Part shown: positions 37,405 to 45,231 of the stretch, one piece after another
Layout of the letters: every line of letters starts with the position of its first letter
Position numbering within the stretch: the first letter of the stretch is position 1
Source of the DNA: Phycisphaerales bacterium
GTDB lineage: Bacteria > Planctomycetota > Phycisphaerae > Phycisphaerales > UBA1924
Assembly (NCBI GenBank): GCA_020846975.1
Contig: JADLCX010000041.1
Coordinates: forward strand, 62,001 to 126,000
Direction of reading: 5' to 3'
Length of the DNA: 64,000 bases
The notes under the pieces: model-generated
Told to the model about the DNA's origin: nothing
Seen by the model: the letters and a program-made list of their open reading frames with translations, nothing else
The model's database searches: none
Position numbers and translations under genes: made by a program

Positions 37405-39075
37405 TCACTCCCCCCAACCCTCCACCCCGACCAGCACGCGCCCGATCGCGGATCGCACCGCCTGAAAATCGCCGGGATTCTCGATCGTAACAGGACCAAG
37501 CCCCCTCCACCGCGCCGCGTTCGGACCGTTCGTCCGACCCAGAACGACCACCCGGCGCTCCATGTTCCCCGGCGCACCCCGCTCCACCCACGCCCGCACG
37601 CGCTCGAACTCCCGCGCACCGGAATCCGTGACCCACACCCTCGCGCCCTCCGTCGCCTCCGTCTCCACCCGCAGCCCGGCGCATTCAAGCATGTGCCGGA
37701 TCAACCCAGCCGCACGCCCATCCGACACGCGAACGACCGCGACCGCCGGACCGCGTTCGCCGTCCGAGGGTCGCCCGCCCCGCGCGGCCGCGCCCGGCCC
37801 TCGCGCCGACCGAACCGCCGGCAGCATCAGCATCACCGTCGTGCCCCTCCCAACGCCCGACTCGATCTCTACCCGCCCCCCCGCCTGGTCCACAACCTTG
37901 TGCACCAGCGCCAGGCCCAGCCCCGTGCCCAGCCCGCGCGGCTTGGTCGTGAAGAACATCTCAAACGCCCGCCGCCGAACCTCCTCGCTCATCCCGCTCC
38001 CGTTGTCTTCCACGCTCAGCCGCACCCATCGCCGACCGCCCGCGCCGCCGTCCTCCTCGACCGCCGCGCGGATGTGCACCATCCCCTGCCGGCGCTTCCG
38101 CTGGCTGGGAGGCGGGATCGCCTCTCCCGAGTTCACGACCAGATTGAGCACCGCCTGCGTCAGCCCGTGCACCGCCACCGCGACACGCGGCAGCCCGCGC
38201 GGGATCGATGCCGACACCCGCACGTGCCTGGGCACCGATTTCGAGAGCAGCACGCCCGTCTGACCCCACCACTCGTGCAGGTCCGTCACGCTTCTCTCGC
38301 CGCCCCCGCGCGCGGCCGCCTCGGCCTCCGGGTCCAGCGCCAGGAAGTGCAGCCCGTCGGCGAGCTGTTGAAGGTACGCCACGCTCTTGCGCACCTCGTC
38401 AACGTGCTCCCGCTCCGCCGTGCCCAGCCGACCTCGCTCGCCCGCCGCCCGCAGCGCGTTCAACCTCGCCCGCACCGGCAGCAGCACGTTGTTCATGTCG
38501 TGCCCCAGCCCCGCCGCCAGCGTGCCGATCGACGCCATCCGGTCCGCCATCCGCAGCCGTGCGTGCGCGGTGTGCAGCGCCGTCGTCTGCTCCGCAAGCA
38601 GCCGCTCCGAGCGCACACGCTCCTCTTCCTGGCTCCTCTCCGCCGCCACGAACTCGCTGATGTCGCGGATGATCCCCACGAACAGCGGCGGACCGCCCGA
38701 TACCTCCGCTCGCGACACGCACAACTCGATCGGAAGCCGCGTGCCGTTCTTCCGCACGGCCTCGAACCTTCGCGGCCGGTTCATGATGTTCGTCAGGCCG
38801 GTCTGCTGGTACTTCGCCAGGTAGCCATCGTGCGCCGAGCGGTACGGCTCGGGCATCAGCACGCTCACGTTCCGCCCCACCAGGTCCGCCGGGCTCCACC
38901 CCAGCACCCGCTCGACCGAATCGCTCGCCGACTGCACCACGCCCCCCGCGTCGATCGTCACGATCGGATCGAGCGCGGCCGCCAGCACGGCCCGATCCCG
39001 CTCCGCCGTGTGCCCCTCCACCACGCGCCCGCCCACACGGGTGCCCGAACCTCGCTTGCCGCCTGATCGACCCAT
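37405..39075 (-). CDS. PAS-domain sensor histidine kinase, FixL-like
   Basis: 556 residues from ATG 39075, with GGAAGG 5 bases upstream. The PAS domain (about 25-150) carries LMPEPYRSAHDGYLAKY, close to the segment holding the haem-ligand His in FixL; H82 would be the ligand. A His-phosphotransfer segment reads LAAGLGHDMNN (H192), and the ATPase has NLVVNSGEAI, VEDNGSGM and GLGTGLGLALVH. The last 100 residues resemble a receiver fold without its Asp. No membrane segment is seen, so it is cytoplasmic. It probably senses oxygen or redox, given the nearby cbb3 operon; this is inferred. Confidence 0.88.
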   Translation of the reverse strand: MGRSGGKRGSGTRVGGRVVEGHTAERDRAVLAAALDPIVTIDAGGVVQSASDSVERVLGWSPADLVGRNVSVLMPEPYRSAHDGYLAKYQQTGLTNIMNRPRRFEAVRKNGTRLPIELCVSRAEVSGGPPLFVGIIRDISEFVAAERSQEEERVRSERLLAEQTTALHTAHARLRMADRMASIGTLAAGLGHDMNNVLLPVRARLNALRAAGERGRLGTAEREHVDEVRKSVAYLQQLADGLHFLALDPEAEAAARGGGERSVTDLHEWWGQTGVLLSKSVPRHVRVSASIPRGLPRVAVAVHGLTQAVLNLVVNSGEAIPPPSQRKRRQGMVHIRAAVEEDGGAGGRRWVRLSVEDNGSGMSEEVRRRAFEMFFTTKPRGLGTGLGLALVHKVVDQAGGRVEIESGVGRGTTVMLMLPAVRSARGPGAAARGGRPSDGERGPAVAVVRVSDGRAAGLIRHMLECAGLRVETEATEGARVWVTDSGAREFERVRAWVERGAPGNMERRVVVLGRTNGPNAARWRGLGPVTIENPGDFQAVRSAIGRVLVGVEGWGE

Positions 39076-39219
39076 GCACCTTCCCGTTCGCCCCCCACCA
39101 CCCACCGTTCCGCCCACACCATTATTGTCCCGGCCCGACCCGCCTCGCACCCACGCACTGCCACCTCGATAGGGGAACTTTCCGCGTGGAGAGAACCGGT
39201 CCGTCACGGCAAGATCACC

Positions 39220-39552
39220 ATGTTGACGACCGACCCGCACAACCCCTCGCGCGGTCGCCCCGATCCTCGCGACCGACGATCGGCGCACGCCCCTCGGCTG
39301 GACCAGTACCTCGGCCCGGCATCCCGCGCCCACGCGCCCGTCCGTCGCACCATCCTCATCATCACCGGCCTTCGCGACAACGCCTCGCGCGAGCGCGTCT
39401 CCGACCACCTGATCCGCGTCCGCGGCGTCCGCGATGTTTCCGTCAGCCTCATGCGCGGCCAAGCCGTCGTCGAGCACGCGCCCGATTGCCCTTTGCAGGA
39501 CCTCATCGCCGCCGTCGCCGCGGCCGGATTCGTCGCGGCCATCAGAACCTGA
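39220..39552 (+). CDS. HMA-fold protein without the CxxC metal site
   Basis: 110 residues. After a disordered 40-residue N-terminus, RTILIITGLRDNASRERVSD, GVRDVSVSLMRGQAVVEH and DLIAAVAAAGF follow the beta-alpha-beta order of a heavy-metal-associated domain. The metal loop, normally GMTCxxC, is GLRDNAS with no cysteine. The only Cys is in DCPLQDL. It opens a three-gene plus-strand unit with the CBS and beta-barrel genes, divergent from the kinase. A non-metal-binding regulatory or structural HMA is likely. Confidence 0.68.
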   Translation: MLTTDPHNPSRGRPDPRDRRSAHAPRLDQYLGPASRAHAPVRRTILIITGLRDNASRERVSDHLIRVRGVRDVSVSLMRGQAVVEHAPDCPLQDLIAAVAAAGFVAAIRT

Positions 39553-39585
39553 ACGCTCTCCAAGTCTCCGCCAGGAGCTCCCGCC

Positions 39586-40053
39586 ATGTCACTGGTCAAG
39601 TCCGAACTCAAGGCCAAGGACATCATGACACCCGATCCCGTGTGTGTCACGCCCGCCACCCGCATCCGTGAACTGGCCCTGGTCTTTGAGGAGCACGAGA
39701 TCTCCGGGGTTCCCGTCGTCGATCAGCAGGGCAAGGTCGTCGGTGTCGTCTCGAAGACCGATCTCATCCGCCGCTGCTCCGAGGGCATCGACGACATCCC
39801 CCCGGCCTACCTGTTCGAGATCCTCTCCGAACGCGGCGACACCGAGTCCTCCGCCGAAGTCATGCCCGAACCGCTGATCTGCGTCGATGACTTCATGACC
39901 GAGGACCCGCTCACCGTCGCGCCCGATCTCTCCGTCACCGCCGTCGCCAGGCTCATGTCCGAGAAGCGCATCCATCGCGCCATCGTCGCCGATGCCGAGG
40001 GCTTTCCCCTCGGCATCATCACCAGCATGGACATGCTCGCGCTCATCCGCTGA
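39586..40053 (+). CDS. Double CBS-domain protein
   Basis: 155 residues made of two CBS domains and nothing else: AKDIMTPDPVCVTPATRIRE with SGVPVVDQQGKVVGVVSKTDL, then DFMTEDPLTVAPDLSVTAVA with LGIITSMDMLALI. Such stand-alone pairs bind adenine nucleotides and act as energy sensors. The gene lies 33 bases after the HMA-like gene. Confidence 0.9.
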   Translation: MSLVKSELKAKDIMTPDPVCVTPATRIRELALVFEEHEISGVPVVDQQGKVVGVVSKTDLIRRCSEGIDDIPPAYLFEILSERGDTESSAEVMPEPLICVDDFMTEDPLTVAPDLSVTAVARLMSEKRIHRAIVADAEGFPLGIITSMDMLALIR

Positions 40054-40132
40054 ATGTTCCGCCGTCCGGCCCGCGCCGCCGCGGCCGTACCGGCACAAAC
40101 CCGTCCTCGGCGGCCATTCAAGGGGATTGACC

Positions 40133-41032
40133 ATGAACACCCGTTCCTCGCATCGACTGGCCGGCGTGCTGGCCGCGGCCGCCTTATCCGGCTTCGCGGC
40201 CGCCGGCACCGACACCTTCACCCTCTTCAGCGGCCGGATCGCCAACCCATCGGGCGACCAGCAGTTCGTCGCGCCGGTCACGGCGCCCTACTACCACGAA
40301 AACTCCCTCATCACCACCGACGTTCGCGCCTGGTACGCCTACCACAAGTTCAACAGCGACTCGATCCTCGGCCCCGATTCCAACGCCAGCGACTACGCCG
40401 TGCAGGTCCGGTTGGCCCTGACCGACCGGCTGCAGCTCGTCGCGTACAAGGACGGGTTCCTCGATTTCGACGGCGCGGTCGTGAACTCCGAAGGCTGGAA
40501 CGACGTCGCCGCCGGACTGAAGTGGCAGTTCCTGCGCATGGATGACGCCCAGCTCTTCGCCGCGCTGGGTGGCGGCTACGAGTTCAACTGGGGCGAGAGC
40601 CGCGCCCTGCAGAACGACGGCGAGGCCCGCATCTGGGCCTCGCTCGACAAGGGCTTCGACAAGTTCCACGCCGGCCTCACCCTCAACTACCGGATCACCA
40701 CCAGCGACGAGGACCGCGACAACGGCAACAGCGACATCTTCTCCTGGCACGCCCGCGCCGACTACCGGCTCTTCGACAAGTTCAGCCCCGTCGTCGAGCT
40801 CAACGGCTATCACATCGTCTCTGACAGCGACACCGGCCTCACACTCAATGGCGCCGACGTGCTCAACCTCGGGTCCACCGACGCCGACGCCACCATCACC
40901 ATGGGCCTCGGCGCCGAGTTCCGCATCGAGGACAACTTCTCCATCCGCGGGGCCTACGAGTTCCCCCTCGCGGACAACGACGACAGCCTCTTCGGAACGC
41001 GGATCACACTCTCCATCGTCTACGGGTTCTGA
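40133..41032 (+). CDS. Outer-membrane beta-barrel protein
   Basis: 299 residues from ATG 40133, with AAGGGG 8 bases upstream. A signal peptide (GVLAAAALSGFAAAG) is followed by alternating beta strands with aromatic ends (VQVRLALTDRLQLVAYKDGF; HAGLTLNYRI; ITMGLGAEFRI). The final residue is Phe in TLSIVYGF, the usual outer-membrane assembly signal. It may be a small porin. It is last in the HMA-CBS-barrel unit and is followed by a clear terminator. Confidence 0.8.
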   Translation: MNTRSSHRLAGVLAAAALSGFAAAGTDTFTLFSGRIANPSGDQQFVAPVTAPYYHENSLITTDVRAWYAYHKFNSDSILGPDSNASDYAVQVRLALTDRLQLVAYKDGFLDFDGAVVNSEGWNDVAAGLKWQFLRMDDAQLFAALGGGYEFNWGESRALQNDGEARIWASLDKGFDKFHAGLTLNYRITTSDEDRDNGNSDIFSWHARADYRLFDKFSPVVELNGYHIVSDSDTGLTLNGADVLNLGSTDADATITMGLGAEFRIEDNFSIRGAYEFPLADNDDSLFGTRITLSIVYGF

Positions 41033-41101
41033 TCCCGACCCTCCCCAACCCCCGAAACTTCTGCTTCGCACCCCGTTCTGCCTTCGGGCGTGCACGAGCA
41101 A

Positions 41102-41136
41102 CCGGAGGCCGCCACCAGCGGCCTCCGGCTTTCTTT
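41102..41136 (+). terminator. Intrinsic terminator after the beta-barrel gene
   Basis: A perfect 11-bp stem CCGGAGGCCGC / GCGGCCTCCGG with loop CACCA is followed by CTTTCTTT. It ends the 39220-41032 unit and lies just beyond the end of the oppositely oriented ccoS. Confidence 0.85.
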
Positions 41137-41178
41137 GCGCACGATGATCCCACGCGCGACCACTCGGGCGCCCGCTTC

Positions 41179-41337
41179 TCACCCCTTCCGCCGCGCCCCA
41201 TCATCATCCGGCAGCATCCGGTACGCCGGGGTCTCCAGGTCGTCGAACTGCCCCGCCCGCGCCGCGCGGATGAACGCCACCACCGCACCCGCCGCGATCA
41301 CCAGCGCCACCGGCACCATCACATACAGCACGCTCAT
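41179..41337 (-). CDS. ccoS: cbb3 oxidase assembly protein CcoS
   Basis: A 52-residue gene. MSVLYVMVPVALVIAAGAVV is a single membrane helix, followed by the family signature GQFDDLETPAYRMLPDDD. CcoS is required for cofactor insertion into cbb3 oxidase. It is the last gene of the cco operon; its ATG lies within a 20-bp tandem duplication that also provides GGAGG. Confidence 0.93.
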   Translation of the reverse strand: MSVLYVMVPVALVIAAGAVVAFIRAARAGQFDDLETPAYRMLPDDDGARRKG

Positions 41338-41374
41338 GGCCTGACCCCTCCGTTCATGGCCTGACCCCTCCGTT
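41335..41374. repeat. Perfect 20-bp tandem duplication at the ccoI-ccoS junction
   Basis: Two adjacent identical 20-bp units, read on the minus strand as AACGGAGGGGTCAGGCCATG. Each carries a Shine-Dalgarno (GGAGG) and an ATG. The ccoI stop TGA lies across the junction of the units, and an extra ATG opens a seven-codon frame that ends where ccoS begins. The unit is not divisible by three. Confidence 0.95.
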
Positions 41375-43885
41375 CACCGGCCCCCTGAACGCCCCCGTCC
41401 GCAGGCAGATCGCCACCACCGTGAACGAACTGGCCGGCATGATGATCGCCGCCCACAGCGGCGAGATCAGCCCCGCCATCGAGAGCGCGGCCGCGACCAC
41501 GTTGTACCCCAGGCTCGTCGCGATCGTCCAGTGGATCGCACGCATCGTCCGCCGCGAGCCCTCCAGCAGTTCCACCAGCGGCCCAAGACCCTCGCGGCCC
41601 AGCGAAACATCCGCCGCGGCGAGGCTCGCCTCCGCGCCGCCCCGCACCGCCACGCCCACCGTCGCCGCCGCCAGCGCGGCCGCGTCGTTCACACCATCGC
41701 CCACCATCACCACCCGCTCGCGCTCCGCGAGCGACCGCACGAAGTCCAGCTTCTCTTCCGGGCTCACGCCCGCGAAGCAATCCTCCGACCCCAGCCCCAG
41801 CCGCCGCGCCGTCGCGCTCACAACATCCGGGTGATCGCCCGACAGCACCCGCACCTTCCACCCCCGCGCACGAATCTGATCGATCGCCGCCGCCGCCTCC
41901 GGTCGCTCCGCATCCCCCAGCGCGGCCACGGCCACGCACCGCCCCTCCACCGCGCAGTACACCGGCGACAGCGCATCCAATAGTGCTTCGCGCCCGCCCC
42001 GATCCATCTCCGCCCCCACCTCCACCCAGCGCGACCTCATCAGCGCGAGCGTCCCCACCACCACGCGCCGACCGTTGACCACGCCCTCGATGCCCGTTCC
42101 CGCGCGACCGGCGTGCTGCACCACCTCCATCGCGACCGTCGCATCCATGCCCGGCCCCGCCAGGTCTCGAGCCATGGCCCGCCCCGCCGGGTGCGACGAC
42201 CCGGCCTCCACCGCCGCCACCAACCCGCGGGCCCACTCCGCCCCGCGCCACCAGACGACCGACAACCGCCCCATCGTCAACGTCCCGGTCTTGTCCAGCA
42301 CCACCGTTCCCGCCGCGCCCGGTCCGGCAAGCGTCTGTATCGCGTCCCCGCCCTTGATCAGGATCCCGCGCCGCGCCGCCCGCCCGATCGCCACCGTCAT
42401 CGCCAATGGCGTCGCCAGCCCGAGCCCGCACGGGCATGTCGCGATCAACAGCGCCACCGCGCGATCGACCGCGACGTGCACGCCGTCTCGCCACCAGATC
42501 CCCAGCGTCACCCCCGCGAGCGCGAGCAGCACCCACAGCAGCCACTTGCCCCACCGGTCCGCCAGCCGGACGATCGCCGCCCTCCGGCGCGAGGCCTCCT
42601 CCACCATCCGCATCAGCCTGCCGATCCGCGTCCCCTCGCCCGTCGCCTCCGTGCGAACGCGGATCGTCGAAGCCAGGTTCACCGTGCCCGCCGCCACGCG
42701 CTCGCCCATCTCGGCCCGCACGGGACGCGACTCGCCGGTAAGCATCGACGCGTCGATCGACGTCCGCCCCGACTCGATCACGCCGTCCACCGGCACGCTG
42801 TCCCCCGCGCGAACCTCCACCACCTCGCCCGTCGAAAGAGCCTCCGTCGGCACCTCCGTCACCGCCCCGTCCTCCCCCACCCGCCGCGCCACGGCCGGCG
42901 TCAGCGAGAACAGCAGTTCCAGCGCATCGCTCGCCGATCGCTGCTGCCGCTGCTGCACGAACCGACCGATCAGCAGGAAGAAGACCAGCGTCGAGATCGA
43001 GTCGAAGTAGATATCCCCAACCCCCGTGCCGCCGCTCACCGTCTTCCAGGTCCCCCACGCCCCGCCCAGGTAAAGCCCCATCGCGATCGGCACGTCCAGG
43101 TGGACCGTCCGCGTGCGGATCGCCGCCAACGCGCTGCGCGCAAAAACCATCCCCGGCCACGCCAGGCACACCGCGTTCAGCCCCATCGCCGCCCACCGGA
43201 ACATCCGCTCGATCCCCGGCTCGATCCCCTCGAACATGCCCGCGTACAGCGCGAAGTACAGCAGCATGATGTTGCCGGCGCACGCGCCCGCCACCGCCGT
43301 CTTCACCAGCATCCGCCGGTCTTCCCGCCGTCGCGCCTCACGCGCCCGGTCTCCCCCCATCCCGCGTGCCGGGTGCGCGGGATAGCCCAGCGTGTCCAGC
43401 GTCCTCACCACGCGGCTCAGCGCCACCCGCGACGGATCGAACACCACCGTCACCGCCGCGCGCCGAAGATCCAGCCTCGCCTCCACCACCCCCGGAACGA
43501 CCCGCGGCAACTTCTCCACCAGCCACACGCACGCCGCGCAGTGCACACCCTCGAGCAGCAACTCCGTGCTCGACAGCCCGCCGGCCAGCACGCGGCAGTA
43601 CAGCGCGTGGAACGTCGGGTCGTCGTACTCCGAGTACCCGCGCCCCGTCTCCTTCGCCGGGCCGACCTCGCCCCCGGACCGCTCCAGCAGCCGGTAGTAC
43701 TCCCGCAGCCCGCACGAGTCGATCACGCGGTACGCCGCCTCGCACCCGTGGCAGCAGAACTGCTCCGCCCCGCCCTCACGCACCAGCCCGTCCGGCACCG
43801 GCAACGCACAGTGAGAGCACAACGAACGCCCCGACGCCCTCGCCGCACCGAGCCTCACCTGCGGATGCGATGACGCGATCGACAC
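41354..43885 (-). CDS. ccoI: Copper-transporting P1B ATPase of the CcoI/FixI type
   Basis: 843 residues; exports copper for cbb3 oxidase maturation. The N-terminal Cys-rich segment (LCSHCALPVP, FCCHGCEAAYR) typical of CcoI/FixI precedes an HMA domain with VHCAACVW. Membrane helices, the CPC motif (ATCPCGLGLATP), the phosphorylation site DKTGTLT and the hinge GDGVNDAAAL are intact. The GTG start has GGAG 6 bases upstream and follows the SafE-like stop by 3 bases. Confidence 0.95.
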   Translation of the reverse strand: MSIASSHPQVRLGAARASGRSLCSHCALPVPDGLVREGGAEQFCCHGCEAAYRVIDSCGLREYYRLLERSGGEVGPAKETGRGYSEYDDPTFHALYCRVLAGGLSSTELLLEGVHCAACVWLVEKLPRVVPGVVEARLDLRRAAVTVVFDPSRVALSRVVRTLDTLGYPAHPARGMGGDRAREARRREDRRMLVKTAVAGACAGNIMLLYFALYAGMFEGIEPGIERMFRWAAMGLNAVCLAWPGMVFARSALAAIRTRTVHLDVPIAMGLYLGGAWGTWKTVSGGTGVGDIYFDSISTLVFFLLIGRFVQQRQQRSASDALELLFSLTPAVARRVGEDGAVTEVPTEALSTGEVVEVRAGDSVPVDGVIESGRTSIDASMLTGESRPVRAEMGERVAAGTVNLASTIRVRTEATGEGTRIGRLMRMVEEASRRRAAIVRLADRWGKWLLWVLLALAGVTLGIWWRDGVHVAVDRAVALLIATCPCGLGLATPLAMTVAIGRAARRGILIKGGDAIQTLAGPGAAGTVVLDKTGTLTMGRLSVVWWRGAEWARGLVAAVEAGSSHPAGRAMARDLAGPGMDATVAMEVVQHAGRAGTGIEGVVNGRRVVVGTLALMRSRWVEVGAEMDRGGREALLDALSPVYCAVEGRCVAVAALGDAERPEAAAAIDQIRARGWKVRVLSGDHPDVVSATARRLGLGSEDCFAGVSPEEKLDFVRSLAERERVVMVGDGVNDAAALAAATVGVAVRGGAEASLAAADVSLGREGLGPLVELLEGSRRTMRAIHWTIATSLGYNVVAAALSMAGLISPLWAAIIMPASSFTVVAICLRTGAFRGPVNGGVRP

Positions 43886-43888
43886 GCC

Positions 43889-44689
43889 TCACTCCTTCTC
43901 TTCGCGCAAGGTCTCGGGGTGGCAGTACGGGCACGCCTCGTCCGCCTGCTCCACGAACTCCGCGATCCCGCTCGGGCCGTCCGGCACCCGCGCCGACGGC
44001 GCCGCCATCACCGGCGCCGTCATCCGCCCCAGCACCGTCCACACGCCCGCGGCCACCATCAGCAGGCTGGTCACCAGCGGCAGGTGCCGACGGAGAGGCC
44101 CGGTCAACGCCCGCACGCCCAGGCCGATCGCCCCCATCACCGGCAGCGTGCCGATCCAGAACGCTCCCATCGCCGCCGCCCCCGACAGCGGCCCGCCCGT
44201 CCCCGCCGCTGCGACCACGAACGTGTACAGCCACCCGCACGGCAGCAACGTCGTCAGCAGCCCCACCGTCGCCGCTCGCGTCACCGGAGGAAGATCGATC
44301 GCCTTCATGTGCGCCGAACGCGCGGCGCTCACCATCCATTTCGGCAGCGGCGCGCGCCCCACCCTCGCCCCTAGCGCCCTCGCCACCGCCACCGCGCCGA
44401 ACACCACCATCACCGCCCCGGCACCCACCGCCGCCGCTCGCTGCACGCCGACCATCGACCCGCCCAGGTCCACCGCCGCCCCCACCGCGCCCGCCATCAC
44501 GCCCATCAGCACGTACGTCGCCAGCCGGCCCAGGTTGTACGCCGCTGCCAGCGACCACCGCGAAGCCGCGCGCGACCCCGCCGGGGTCGGCGCGCCCACC
44601 GAGAACGCCGCGAACGCCCCGCACATCCCCGCGCAGTGCGTCGAACCCAGCAGGCTCGCCACCATGATCGTTGAGAGCAGCATCAACAT
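43889..44689 (-). CDS. SafE/DsbD-like membrane protein with C-terminal CxxCH
   Basis: Sulfite-exporter TauE/SafE-type (DsbD_2-like) protein of about 266 residues with six hydrophobic segments. The first contains SLLGSTHCAGMCGAFAAF, and LLTTLLPCGWLYTFV has the second conserved Cys. These genes are often found in cco clusters, and copper import is proposed for some. The C-terminus ends CPYCHPETL (residues 253-257), an unusual CxxCH. Start is ATG 44689 or a TTG overlapping the fixH stop. Confidence 0.85.
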   Translation of the reverse strand: MLMLLSTIMVASLLGSTHCAGMCGAFAAFSVGAPTPAGSRAASRWSLAAAYNLGRLATYVLMGVMAGAVGAAVDLGGSMVGVQRAAAVGAGAVMVVFGAVAVARALGARVGRAPLPKWMVSAARSAHMKAIDLPPVTRAATVGLLTTLLPCGWLYTFVVAAAGTGGPLSGAAAMGAFWIGTLPVMGAIGLGVRALTGPLRRHLPLVTSLLMVAAGVWTVLGRMTAPVMAAPSARVPDGPSGIAEFVEQADEACPYCHPETLREEKE

Positions 44690-44694
44690 CGTCG

Positions 44695-45231
44695 TCAACC
44701 CGGAATCCGCACTTCCAGTTCCTCCGTGAAGCGATCCGTCCCCCGCGAAGCGCCCACGCCCACCCGCCACAGGCCCGTCCGATCAACCCCCGCCACCCCC
44801 GCGTACTCGCCCGGCCGCTCGCGCCGCTCCGTGAGCCGCACCGTCCTCCGATCGCCCGACCGCACGTGCGCGAACATGACCACCTCCACCTCCGCGCCCG
44901 CGATCGGCCCGCCCTCCCGATCCGTCAACCGCACCACCACCTCGCGCCCGCCCCCCCCGCCCCCCACACCCCCCCCGACCTCCCCGATCTCCGCCGCCGC
45001 CTTCCAGCCCAGCCGCCGGCTCACCTCCCGCGCCCGCGCCTGCTCATCAAAGTTCATCGCCTTGCGGTAGTAATCCGGCTCCGTCGCCACCGACCTGTCC
45101 CCCGCCGCCATCGTCACCGTCACGGCCACGATCGCCAGGTTCAACGCGAGCAGCCCCGCCGGCAGCAGCAGCCACACCCGCCCGCGCCGCGACGCGCCCG
45201 CACCACCGGCGTTGCCCGACCGCGTGTTCAT
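44695..45231 (-). CDS. fixH: FixH/CcoH-family protein
   Basis: 178 residues: one membrane helix (VWLLLPAGLLALNLAIVAVTVTMA), the family segment EPDYYRKAMNFDEQARAREV, a Gly-rich stretch, and a beta-sandwich resembling the FixH C-terminal domain. CcoH/FixH stabilises the cbb3 complex and interacts with CcoP. The ATG overlaps the ccoG stop by 4 bases. Confidence 0.88.
   Translation of the reverse strand: MNTRSGNAGGAGASRRGRVWLLLPAGLLALNLAIVAVTVTMAAGDRSVATEPDYYRKAMNFDEQARAREVSRRLGWKAAAEIGEVGGGVGGGGGGREVVVRLTDREGGPIAGAEVEVVMFAHVRSGDRRTVRLTERRERPGEYAGVAGVDRTGLWRVGVGASRGTDRFTEELEVRIPG

Noticed and set aside
36652-39066. 804-codon open frame opposite the kinase and regulator
   Set aside because: Low-complexity Arg/Pro/His translation with no domain; antisense shadow.
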